This document shows positions 31,199-38,892 of a stretch of DNA of 49,960 nucleotides, in pieces (position 1 is the first letter of the stretch; the number at the start of each line of letters is the position of its first letter). The position numbers and the translations under genes are program-made. The DNA is from Alphaproteobacteria bacterium (GTDB lineage: Bacteria; Pseudomonadota; Alphaproteobacteria; ATCC43930; CGMCC-115725). Below the pieces are notes generated by a model. The model was not told where the DNA came from. It was given only the letters and a program-made list of their open reading frames with translations, and searched no databases. The DNA lies in the NCBI GenBank assembly GCA_030041385.1, contig JASHNY010000108.1, forward strand, positions 1-49,960, given 5' to 3'.

Positions 31199-31752
31199 CG
31201 ATGCGTTTCCCCGGGGTCCGGCGGCGGCGCTGCGGCGCCGGGGCCGAGCGCGCGCTGCATCAGCACGGTGTCGACCCAGCGTCCAAACTTGTACCCGGCC
31301 GCGCTGATCGTGCCGACCATTGCAAAGCCGAGGCTGCGGTGAAGGCCGATCGAGGCGTGGTTGCCGCTGTCGCCGATCACCGCAATCATCTGGCGCAAGC
31401 CCTGCGCCTCGCACGCCTCGATCAACGCCGCGAGCAGCGATTTGCCGATGCCGCGCCCCTCCCAGCCATGGCGGACATAAACCGAGTTTTCGGCGCTGTA
31501 GCGATAGGCCGCACGGGTCCGGTAGGGCGACGCATATGCATAGCCGACGATTTCGCCGTCGTGTTCGGCGACCAGATAGGGAAAACCGCGCTCGACCACC
31601 GTGCGCCAGCGCCGGCGCATCTCGTCGCGGTCGGGCGGATCGGTCTCGAACGAGGCGAGCCCGTGCCGCACGTGATAGGCATAGATCGCCTGAAGGGCGG
31701 CGGCGTCGCCTTCCCGGCAGGGACGCAGCGTGCATTCCGGTTGCGCATTCAT
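31195..31752 (-). CDS. GNAT acetyltransferase, phosphinothricin acetyltransferase-like
   Basis: A 185-residue GNAT protein of the PAT/Bar-like group: LRPCREGDAAALQAIYAYHV, SFETDPPDRDEMRRRW, then GYAYASPYRTRAAYRYSAENSVYV and the acetyl-CoA loop HGWEGRGIGKSLLAALI (Q/R-x-x-G-x-G/A variant R-G-I-G). IGLHRSLGF follows in the last helix region. It transfers acetyl from acetyl-CoA to a primary amine. The ATG at 31752 is used; a GTG at 31779 would extend it by nine residues. It is divergent from a LysR-type regulator gene, which is a plausible controller of this gene and the MFS gene. Confidence 0.88.
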   Translation of the reverse strand: MNAQPECTLRPCREGDAAALQAIYAYHVRHGLASFETDPPDRDEMRRRWRTVVERGFPYLVAEHDGEIVGYAYASPYRTRAAYRYSAENSVYVRHGWEGRGIGKSLLAALIEACEAQGLRQMIAVIGDSGNHASIGLHRSLGFAMVGTISAAGYKFGRWVDTVLMQRALGPGAAAPPPDPGETHR

Positions 31753-31829
31753 GGGCCAAGTTTGAACGTTTCGTGACACAAGCAGATTTTATTATTTCTA
31801 TCGAGTGCATTAAATTTATTTTGGTTCTC

Positions 31830-31846
31830 ATAACCGAAACGGTTAT
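31830..31846. promoter_or_regulatory. Perfect inverted repeat upstream of the LysR-type gene
   Basis: ATAACCG-AAA-CGGTTAT, a perfect 7-bp dyad with a 3-bp spacer, within the AT-rich gap between the GNAT and LysR-type genes. It is 21 bases before the regulator's start codon, as expected of a LysR autoregulatory/activation site. Confidence 0.55.
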
Positions 31847-31866
31847 CGGGCCGAAGGGCGAAACGG

Positions 31867-32754
31867 ATGCGCCAGCTCAACCTCGATCAGCTCCACGCCT
31901 TTCGCCAGGTCGTCGCGCTGGGCAGCTTTTCGGCGGCGGCGCAATTGCTGAACCTGACCCAGCCCGCGGTAAGCCTGCAGATCAGGCAGTTGGAGCGCCG
32001 CCTCGGCATTCGCCTGCTCGAGCGGGTCGGCCGCAAGGTCGAACCGACCGCGGCAGGACGCGAATTGCTGCCCCATATCCGCGAGATCGAGACCGCCGCC
32101 GCGGCGGCGATCGCCGCGATGGCCGACCGCGGCGGCGCGGTCGGCGGCCGGGTTCGGCTCGGCACCGGCGCGACGGCGTGCATCTACCTGCTGCCGCGCC
32201 TGCTGCGCGACTTGCGTCGGCGCTTCCCGCGCCTCGATATCGTGGTCAGCACCGGCAACACACCGCAGATCGTGCGCGCTCTCGAAGACAACGCGCTCGA
32301 CATCGCCCTGGTTACCTTGCCCGTTGCCGGGCGCGCCGTGGCGGCGACACCTCTGCTCGACGACGAGATCGTCGCGGTTTTCGCCGCCGAAGGGGATGCG
32401 CCGGCGGAGCGCCTTACCGCGGCGGTGCTGGCGCGCCTGCCGGTGGTATTGTACGAGCCCGGTGGCAACTCGCGCCGGATCATCGACGAGTGGTTTCGCG
32501 ATGCCGGGGTGGCGCTGAAGCCGGTCATGGAACTGGGCAGCATCGAGGCGATCAAGGAACTGGTCGGTGCCGGGCTCGGCTGCGGCCTGCTGCCGCGATT
32601 GTCGTTGCGCGGGGCATCGTCCGGCACGCCGGTGGTGCGCTCGCTGGCCCCCGCTTTGCGGCGTCGGCTCGGCATGGTGCTGCGCCGCGACAAGACCCCG
32701 GACCGGGCTTTGCGCGAGGTCATCAAGGCGTTGACGTCGTTGCAGGAGTCGTGA
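31867..32754 (+). CDS. LysR-family transcriptional regulator
   Basis: A 295-residue LysR-type regulator. The N-terminal winged helix is LDQLHAFRQVVALGSFSAAAQLLNLTQPAVS (positions 6-36, read in two family blocks), followed by LERRLGIRLLERVGRKVEPTAAG. The ligand-binding part has GTGATACIYLLPRLLRDL and later GAGLGCGLLPRL. It resembles CysB/CbbR-type regulators in length. It is divergent from the GNAT-MFS pair with a dyad in the shared 114-bp spacer, so it probably controls them. Its 3' end overlaps the convergent methyltransferase gene by about 32 bases. Confidence 0.92.
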   Translation: MRQLNLDQLHAFRQVVALGSFSAAAQLLNLTQPAVSLQIRQLERRLGIRLLERVGRKVEPTAAGRELLPHIREIETAAAAAIAAMADRGGAVGGRVRLGTGATACIYLLPRLLRDLRRRFPRLDIVVSTGNTPQIVRALEDNALDIALVTLPVAGRAVAATPLLDDEIVAVFAAEGDAPAERLTAAVLARLPVVLYEPGGNSRRIIDEWFRDAGVALKPVMELGSIEAIKELVGAGLGCGLLPRLSLRGASSGTPVVRSLAPALRRRLGMVLRRDKTPDRALREVIKALTSLQES

Positions 32755-33412
32755 CCGCCGGCTCATCCGCCAGCACCTGCCATACGGTGGTCTCGCGGAT
32801 GTCGCGGTCTTCGAGCTCGCGGCTGGTCGGCACCCGGTAGAGCGCCCGCTCGCAAAGCCCCGTCAACGGCCGATACGCCCGGCCCGGATCGGCGAGCAGC
32901 ACCAGGCTGCCGGCAGCGGCGCGCCGCCTGAGCCAGGTCGTCACGTTCCGTGCCATCGGCTGCTCGTAGCAGACATCCCCGGCCGCGATCACCGGCCAGA
33001 AACCGGGCTCGGCCATCAGCAGATCGTCGGTGACGACCCTCACCGCCACGCCGTTGAGCGCGGCGTTGACCGCTATCGCCGCGGCGGCGAAAGGGTCGAT
33101 CTCAGCTGCGGTGACCCGTGCCGCGCCGGCCAGCGCCGCGGCGATCGCCACGATTCCCGAGCCCGCGCCGAAATCGAGGACCTCGCGCCCGGCGACCTCG
33201 CGGGGATGGTCGAGCAGATAGCGCGCAAGCGCTTGGCCGCCGGCCCAGGCGAAAGCCCAGAACGGCGGCGGCACCGAGCCGCGGGCGAGGGCGTCTTCGC
33301 TCGCCTGCCAGATCGGCGTGACCTCGGTGGCAAGATGGAGCCGGATTTCCGGCACCAGCGGCGCCGCCGCAATCGCGGTGTTGTCGCGGACGAAGGCCTC
33401 GGGGTCCGTCAC
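32723..33412 (-). CDS. Class I SAM methyltransferase, METTL20/ETF-beta lysine methyltransferase-like
   Basis: A 229-residue SAM-dependent methyltransferase. PPPFWAFAWAGGQALARYLL precedes the SAM-binding motif I REVLDFGAGSGIVAIAAA; AAEIDPFAAAAI is motif II, and AGDVCYEQPMA is the D-V-C-Y-E segment seen in METTL20-type protein lysine methyltransferases and their bacterial homologues. The likely target is the electron-transfer flavoprotein beta subunit, by homology. The gene begins with GTG at 33412 in a GTGA overlap with the ubiA stop codon, so no longer start is possible without reading into ubiA. Its end overlaps the LysR gene. Confidence 0.82.
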   Translation of the reverse strand: MTDPEAFVRDNTAIAAAPLVPEIRLHLATEVTPIWQASEDALARGSVPPPFWAFAWAGGQALARYLLDHPREVAGREVLDFGAGSGIVAIAAALAGAARVTAAEIDPFAAAAIAVNAALNGVAVRVVTDDLLMAEPGFWPVIAAGDVCYEQPMARNVTTWLRRRAAAGSLVLLADPGRAYRPLTGLCERALYRVPTSRELEDRDIRETTVWQVLADEPAVTTPATTSTP

Positions 33413-34341
33413 AGCAGGCGGCCGGCGAGGATGGCGCCGAGGAGCACCCAGGCGACGTTGCGGTTGGCGCGGAACTTGGCCAGGCAATCGGCGGGGTCGG
33501 TGGTATCGACATCCTCCGCCTGCCAGAACAGCTGCGCCGCGGCGCCGATGAGGCCAAGCCAGAAGATCTGGTCGAGATTTGCCACCCAGCCGGCCGCAGC
33601 CCACAGCGCGACCGCCGCGGCGTAGACCGCGAACAGGAACGGCCGCGTCTTGTCGCCGAGCGCCAGGGCCGAGGATTTGACCCCGATGCGGGCATCGTCT
33701 TCCTTGTCCTGGTGGGCGTAGATCGTGTCGTAGCCGAGGGTCCAGAAAATCCCGCCGAGATAGAGGAGCAGCGGCGGCCAGGCGAGATTGCCGGTCACCG
33801 CGGCCCAGCCGATCAGCGCCCCCCAGTTGAAATTGAGGCCGAGAAACAGCTGCGGCCAATAGGTCACCCGCTTCATGAACGGATAGGTCGCGATCAGGCC
33901 GAGCACGGCGATGCCGAGGGCGATGCTGAGGCGGTTGAGGCTCAGCAATACGGCGGCGCCGATCGCCAGCTGGGCCAGCATGAACACGGCGGCCTGCGCG
34001 ACCGAGACCCGGCCGCTCGGGATCGGACGCATGCGGGTGCGGGCGACGCGGCCGTCGTAATCGCGGTCCGCGATGTCGTTGAGGGTGCAGCCGGCGCCGC
34101 GCATCGCCACGGCGCCCAGCGCGAACAGCGCCATCAGCCGCAGGTTCGGCCAAAACGGCCCGGCCAGCGCAATCGCCCACCACGCCGGGAACAGCAGCAG
34201 CCAGGTGCCGATCGGCCGGTCGAGCCGCGCCAGCCGCGCGTAGGGCTGAACCGCCGCCGGCAGAAACCGCTCGACCCAGTCGCCGGAATGGATGTCGGTC
34301 GGGTCGGGACGCAGGCCGTCTTTTCCGGTCGCCTCGCTCAT
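33409..34341 (-). CDS. ubiA: 4-hydroxybenzoate polyprenyltransferase
   Basis: A 310-residue polytopic enzyme that attaches the polyprenyl tail to 4-hydroxybenzoate in ubiquinone synthesis. Both prenyl-diphosphate/Mg-binding motifs are visible: NDIADRDYDGRV (first Asp-rich) and DTIYAHQDKEDD (second Asp-rich). LARLDRPIGTWLLLFPAWW is the typical first helix, and RPIPSGRVS and YPFMKRVTYWPQ are conserved loops. About eight to nine membrane helices are predicted. It is co-translated with the downstream methyltransferase and divergent from rsmE across 60 bases. Confidence 0.95.
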   Translation of the reverse strand: MSEATGKDGLRPDPTDIHSGDWVERFLPAAVQPYARLARLDRPIGTWLLLFPAWWAIALAGPFWPNLRLMALFALGAVAMRGAGCTLNDIADRDYDGRVARTRMRPIPSGRVSVAQAAVFMLAQLAIGAAVLLSLNRLSIALGIAVLGLIATYPFMKRVTYWPQLFLGLNFNWGALIGWAAVTGNLAWPPLLLYLGGIFWTLGYDTIYAHQDKEDDARIGVKSSALALGDKTRPFLFAVYAAAVALWAAAGWVANLDQIFWLGLIGAAAQLFWQAEDVDTTDPADCLAKFRANRNVAWVLLGAILAGRLL

Positions 34342-34401
34342 CGGCTAATCTTGCGGCCGCTTTCCGTCCCGCTCAAGCGACGGGCGGCGAAGGGGGTGGC
34401 G

Positions 34402-35154
34402 ATGGCCAGCGGCTGGAAGACGCGGCTCTACGTTCCGGCAGGGCTCGCCGCCGGGTCCGAGGTGGCGATCGATGGGGCGCAATCGCACCGGCTGCGCACC
34501 GTATTGCGGCTGGCGGCGGGCGCGACAGTGGCCGTCTTCAACCCGGGCGACGGCGAGTTTCTGTGCCGGGTCGTAGATTTGTCGCGCGGCGGCGGCCGGC
34601 TTGCGGTGGAGCGGCTGCTGCGGCCGCCCGAGACGGGCTGCGGGCCGTGGCTCGCCTTCGCGCCGCTGAAGCGGGCGCGGCTCGACTGGCTGATCGAGAA
34701 GGCAACCGAGCTTGGCGCCGGCGCGCTGCTGCCGGTATGGACCGAGCGGACCCAGCCGGAGCGGGTCAATCTCGAGCGCCTGCGGGCGGTCGCGGTCGCC
34801 GCGGCGGAGCAGAGCGAGCGCCTGTCGGTGCCGGAGATCCGCGCTCCCGAGCGGCTCGACCGCCTGGTTGCCGACTGGCCGGCAGGGCGGCGGCTTGTCG
34901 TTTGCGACGAGAGCGGCGCCGGCGTCCCGATCGCGGCGGCGCTCGCCGATTCCGCGCTGCCGGGTTCGATTGCGTTGCTGATCGGCCCCGAAGGCGGTTT
35001 CACCGAAACGGAACTTGACGCTCTGGGGAAACTTGCCTTTGTTACCCGCATCGGGCTCGGCCCGAGGGTGCTGCGCGCCGAAACCGCTTCTCTCGCCGCC
35101 TTGGCCGTGTTCCAGGCCGTCGCCGGAGACTGGCGCCGCACCCGTTCGGGATGA
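34402..35154 (+). CDS. rsmE: 16S rRNA m3U1498 methyltransferase
   Basis: A 250-residue SPOUT-fold methyltransferase that modifies U1498 of 16S rRNA. The N-terminal PUA-like part has HRLRTVLRLAAGATVAVFNPGDGEF, and the SPOUT domain shows RLDWLIEKATELGAGALLPV, then RTQPERVNLERLRAVAVAAAEQSER and the knot motifs LLIGPEGGFTETEL and GLGPRVLRAETASLAAL. AGGGGG lies before ATG 34402. gshA follows after 47 bases in the same direction, an arrangement found in many alphaproteobacteria. Confidence 0.95.
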   Translation: MASGWKTRLYVPAGLAAGSEVAIDGAQSHRLRTVLRLAAGATVAVFNPGDGEFLCRVVDLSRGGGRLAVERLLRPPETGCGPWLAFAPLKRARLDWLIEKATELGAGALLPVWTERTQPERVNLERLRAVAVAAAEQSERLSVPEIRAPERLDRLVADWPAGRRLVVCDESGAGVPIAAALADSALPGSIALLIGPEGGFTETELDALGKLAFVTRIGLGPRVLRAETASLAALAVFQAVAGDWRRTRSG

Positions 35155-35201
35155 CGCGACGGCTGCGCTGGCGCGATCCGGCCGCATGGTTGGAGTGTTG
35201 A

Positions 35202-36569
35202 ATGGCTGCATCGCCAGGTCCGCCCGGAGTGCCGATCACCGGCAAGCGGCAGCTCGTCGAATACCACGAATCGGGGTGCAAGCCGCGGCCGGCGTGGCGG
35301 GTCGGCACCGAGCACGAGAAATTTGTCTTCCGCCGCGCCGATCTCAAGCGTGTGCCCTATGACGGGCCGGACGGCATCGCCGCGCTGCTCAACGGCATGC
35401 TTCGCTTCGGCTGGCAGCCGGTGCGCGAGGACGGCAACATCGTCGCATTGACCAACGACCGGCACTGCTCGATCACGCTTGAGCCGGGCGGACAGTTCGA
35501 GCTCAGCGGCGCGCCGCTCGAAACCGTGCATCAGACCTGCGACGAGGTGCATGAGCACCTGCGCCAGGTGCGCGAGGTGTGCGAGGAGCTGGGTCTCGGC
35601 ATGATCGGGCTCGGCTTCGACCCGACCTCGCGCCGCGACGAGGTCGGGTGGATGCCCAAGGGGCGCTATCGCATCATGCGCGAGTACATGCCGAAAAAGG
35701 GCCGGCTCGGGCTCGACATGATGCTGCGCACCTGTACCGTGCAGGTCAATCTCGACTACCAGTCGGAGGCCGACATGGTGCGGAAATTCCGCGTCGGCCT
35801 CGCCTTGCAGCCGGTTGCGGTGGCGCTGTTCGCCAACTCCCCGTTTACCGAGGGCAGGCCCAACGGCTTCGAGAGCTATCGCAGCCATGTCTGGACCGAT
35901 ACCGACCCCGACCGCTGCGGCATCTTGCCGTTCGTATTCGAAGACGGGTTCGGGTTCGAGCGCTACGTCGATTACATGCTCGATGTGCCGATGTACTTCG
36001 TCTATCGCGACGGGCGTTACATCGATGCGAGCGGCCAGTCGTTCCGCGATTTCATGGCCGGGAAATTGCCGGCATTGCCCGGCCAGGTGCCGAGCATCGG
36101 CGACTGGGCCGACCACCTGACCACCGCCTTCACCGAAGTGCGGCTGAAGACTTTTCTCGAGATGCGCGGCGCCGACGGCGGGCCGTGGCGGCGGCTCTGC
36201 GCGCTGGCCGCGCTGTGGATCGGCGTGCTGTACGATCAGGGCGCGCTCGACGGCGCCGCGGCAATGATCGCCGACTGGACCGCCGAGGAGCACGCGGCGA
36301 TGCGCAACGAGGTGCCGCGGCACGGGCTGGCGACGCCGTTCCGCGGCGGCACCCTGCGCGATGTGGCCCTGGCGATGCTCGACCTCGCCCATGGCGGGCT
36401 GCGCCGGCGCGCGCGCCGCGACACCGCCGGCGAAGACGAGACCCATTTTCTCGACACGCTGTTCTCGATCGCCGGCTCGGGCCACAGCCCGGCAGCCGAA
36501 CTGGTCGAGGATTACGAAACCCGCTGGCGTCGCGACATCGCCTGCGTCTACGACGAACAATCGTACTGA
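35202..36569 (+). CDS. gshA: Glutamate-cysteine ligase (GCS2/plant-type)
   Basis: Joins glutamate and cysteine to gamma-glutamylcysteine with ATP, the first step of glutathione synthesis. The 455-residue protein has the GCS2 marks of alphaproteobacterial and plant enzymes: WRVGTEHEKFVF, SITLEPGGQFELSGAP, LGFDPTSRRDEVGWMPKGRY and MMLRTCTVQVNLDY, then FANSPFTEGRPNGFESYRS. GGAG ahead of ATG 35202 fixes the start. Its product is also a possible sulfur donor for EgtB encoded 11 kb downstream, although some EgtB enzymes use cysteine. It is co-directional with rsmE. Confidence 0.94.
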   Translation: MAASPGPPGVPITGKRQLVEYHESGCKPRPAWRVGTEHEKFVFRRADLKRVPYDGPDGIAALLNGMLRFGWQPVREDGNIVALTNDRHCSITLEPGGQFELSGAPLETVHQTCDEVHEHLRQVREVCEELGLGMIGLGFDPTSRRDEVGWMPKGRYRIMREYMPKKGRLGLDMMLRTCTVQVNLDYQSEADMVRKFRVGLALQPVAVALFANSPFTEGRPNGFESYRSHVWTDTDPDRCGILPFVFEDGFGFERYVDYMLDVPMYFVYRDGRYIDASGQSFRDFMAGKLPALPGQVPSIGDWADHLTTAFTEVRLKTFLEMRGADGGPWRRLCALAALWIGVLYDQGALDGAAAMIADWTAEEHAAMRNEVPRHGLATPFRGGTLRDVALAMLDLAHGGLRRRARRDTAGEDETHFLDTLFSIAGSGHSPAAELVEDYETRWRRDIACVYDEQSY

Positions 36570-36599
36570 ACGGAACGGAGCGCGAGCGTCTCGCGGCAA

Positions 36600-36639
36600 G
36601 CGGGCCGGAGGCCCGCGGTCCGGGTCGGTCAGCCCGGAC
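36600..36639. terminator. Two adjacent GC hairpins at the gshA / glycoside-hydrolase junction
   Basis: GCGGGCC-GGA-GGCCCGC (36600-36616) is followed by GTCCGGG...CCCGGAC (36618-36639). They sit between the convergent gshA and glycoside-hydrolase-like genes; the second covers the stop codon of the latter. There is no T-run, so they may stabilise transcript ends rather than act as classical terminators. Confidence 0.4.
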
Positions 36640-38614
36640 TGCGCGCGCGAGATGCCGGCACGGTCACGCGGAAGCCGTCGCCGAGGCGCATCCGCGCCCA
36701 GCCCGCGGCATCGCGCATCGCCACTTCCGGCGCCTCGCCCGACAATGACATCCAGCGGTCGCCGTACCACGAGGTCATCGCCACCTCGGCGCTGATCGCC
36801 CGTTCGGGATGCGGCGGGGCGATGCCGAGTGCGCTCCACGGAATGCGCATCTCGGCGGTGATGCGGGGCTGGTCGGCGCCGAAATAGACGGCGCGGATCC
36901 CGGGCGCCGGCGTGCAGCCGGCGCGGATCGCATCGCCGGCAGCGCCGGCGCAGACCAGCGTCGTCATCCATTCGTGGTCGGGCCGGTCGCCCGGGCTGGG
37001 AATGAAGAACAGCGTAAACCGACGCGGTCCGGCCCCGGCATCGACGCCAAGCTCGACCCGGTAGGCGTCGGCAAGTGGAAATTTGCCCTTATCGGCGAGC
37101 AGGTCCAGGTCGAAATAGTCCTGCCCGATCGTCGCCAGCGCCAGGCCCTTGTCGTCCCACGACAGGTAAATCTCGCCGAAATCGACCGCGCCAGGCGAGG
37201 GATGCAGCGGCGGCAGCAGGCTCGCCGGCTTGGGCCAGCCGGTCAGCGACTTCGCCTCGATCGAGGCCACCGCATGGGGCACGACGAACCGGCCTTCGGC
37301 CGGCGCGGGCACCGCCGCCTCGGCGTGGATCGAGGCGGCCTCTCGGTTGGCGGCGGTCAAGGCCTCGGTCAGCCGGCGGTAGGGCTGGTTGTCGATGTCG
37401 ACGAGCCCGAAATCGTAATCCTCGCCGTCGGGCCGGCCGCCTTTCGGGTGGTCGTAATACTGGAACCATTGCGCGCCGATGACTTCGGGGATCGCGGCGA
37501 AATTCGCGGTTGCCGCGGCGGCGCCGGCGGCACGCTGGGCCTGGGTGTCGACGGTCATCAGGTGGCCGTTGTTCTTGTTGCCGGTGCGGTTGTGGCGCGC
37601 GGCAAAGAACCATTCCGACACGAGCACCGGCTTGCCGCCGGTCAATCGGCGCAACCCGTCGAAGAAATACCGCGCGACCCAGCCGTCGCCGGCATCGACA
37701 TTGTAGTTGGTCGCAATCGCATCGACATGCGGCGCCTCGGCCCGCACTGCCATGGGATCGTAATAGATCGGCAAGCGGTCGCCGAAATAGAGGGCATCGG
37801 GATCGGCGGCGCGGATCGCCCGCTCGGCCAGCGTGTAATAGCGGCGGGCGACGAGGCCGGTCCATTCGCGCACCGCGGCGATGCCGTGGCCGCCCGGCCG
37901 CAATTGGGTCGTCTGCGTCGCGGCGAGCAGTCCGCGCCATGAACCGACCCCGCGCGGAGGCACGAAATCGGCCGCGAACCGCGCCCAGTCGTCATGGTAA
38001 TGGCGGCGCAGCATCGCCACCCAGCGCTGTTTCGTGAACGAACTCGCCGGCTTCATCGAATAGAACACGAACAGTGCGCCGCCCCACCAGCCGACCTCGT
38101 TGTCCGAGAAATAGCCGATGCGATAGGGCGACCCGCGATAGGGCGCCACCGCGGCACGGGCGACGGCCATTATCCGCTCCGCGGTGGCGGGCGCGAACGG
38201 GTCGAACCAGTGGAATTTGGCGCGGCGGCCGAGTTCGAGGTCGATGATCGACGGCAGGCGCAATTGCTGCGGCGGCAGCGACCATCCGCCGGCGCTGTTG
38301 AAACCCCAGGAGACGAGCCGGTCATGGGTCTGGTCCACCCAGGCGGCGAGGCTGGGCGCAAAGGCGTGCCAGCTGTAATAGACCTTGCCGTCCTTGTCGC
38401 GCCACGGGTAGCCGCCGTCGAGGACGTTGACCCCAAGGCTGTAGAAACGGTCGCCGCACGGGGTTTTGAGCCAGGCGACGCCATGATCGTTTTCGATCGA
38501 CCATTTGTCCGAGGGCGCCTTGGCGAAGTCGCAGGCGCGCGCCGCGACAACCGGGGCCAGCGCGAACAGCGCGGCCGCGATCAAGACGCGACTGATGAGA
38601 AAGCGCTTGCTCAA
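36629..38614 (-). CDS. Secreted glycoside-hydrolase-like protein with C-terminal CBM9-like domain
   Basis: A 661-residue exported protein. Residues 1-27 are a signal peptide (ending VAARA). The catalytic part (about 40-430) looks like a TIM-barrel, clan GH-A, agarase-like enzyme: YSLGVNVLDGGYPW, WGFNSAGGWS, GYFSDNEVGWWGG (possible acid/base Glu), then VSEWFFAARHNRTGN (possible nucleophile Glu) and WFQYYDHPKGGRPDGEDY. The last 180 residues (from VDFGEIYLSWDDKG) resemble a CBM9/DOMON-like beta sandwich. The exact GH family is not recognised. The start is TTG at 38614, the only start that keeps the signal peptide; its ribosome binding site GAAGGA lies inside the adjoining repeat. No CAZyme neighbours. 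Confidence 0.75.
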   Translation of the reverse strand: MSKRFLISRVLIAAALFALAPVVAARACDFAKAPSDKWSIENDHGVAWLKTPCGDRFYSLGVNVLDGGYPWRDKDGKVYYSWHAFAPSLAAWVDQTHDRLVSWGFNSAGGWSLPPQQLRLPSIIDLELGRRAKFHWFDPFAPATAERIMAVARAAVAPYRGSPYRIGYFSDNEVGWWGGALFVFYSMKPASSFTKQRWVAMLRRHYHDDWARFAADFVPPRGVGSWRGLLAATQTTQLRPGGHGIAAVREWTGLVARRYYTLAERAIRAADPDALYFGDRLPIYYDPMAVRAEAPHVDAIATNYNVDAGDGWVARYFFDGLRRLTGGKPVLVSEWFFAARHNRTGNKNNGHLMTVDTQAQRAAGAAAATANFAAIPEVIGAQWFQYYDHPKGGRPDGEDYDFGLVDIDNQPYRRLTEALTAANREAASIHAEAAVPAPAEGRFVVPHAVASIEAKSLTGWPKPASLLPPLHPSPGAVDFGEIYLSWDDKGLALATIGQDYFDLDLLADKGKFPLADAYRVELGVDAGAGPRRFTLFFIPSPGDRPDHEWMTTLVCAGAAGDAIRAGCTPAPGIRAVYFGADQPRITAEMRIPWSALGIAPPHPERAISAEVAMTSWYGDRWMSLSGEAPEVAMRDAAGWARMRLGDGFRVTVPASRARSPG

Positions 38615-38619
38615 GGGCT

Positions 38620-38875
38620 CTGCGTCCTTCGAGACGCACCCTACGGGTGCTCCTCCGGATGAGGGAAGATTGGTTCGTGGCAGTAAGGGGCTACCGCTGC
38701 GAGACGCGGGCTCCGCCCGCGCCGCAGGATGAGGGAAGATTTGTTCGTGGCAGTAAAGGCCTACCTCTGCGAGACGCGGGCTGTGCCCGCGCCGCAGGAT
38801 GAGGTTGGACGGAGAACGGTGTCACCAACCCCCCTCATCCTGAGCGCGAGCGCAGCGAGCAGTCAAAGGACGCAG
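38620..38875. repeat. Composite repeat: inverted ends plus a 70-bp tandem duplication
   Basis: The left end CTGCGTCCTT (38620-38629) with GGATGAGG (38657-38664) is mirrored by CCTCATCC (38833-38840) and AAGGACGCAG (38866-38875). Between them a 70-bp unit starting GATGAGGGAAGAT is present twice (38658-38727 and 38728-38797), with a truncated third start at 38798. Each unit contains a GC-rich hairpin (GCGGGC...GCCCGC). The region separates the glycoside-hydrolase-like gene from tldD and holds no gene. Confidence 0.75.
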
Positions 38876-38892
38876 CGCGGTCGGGCCGAGCC

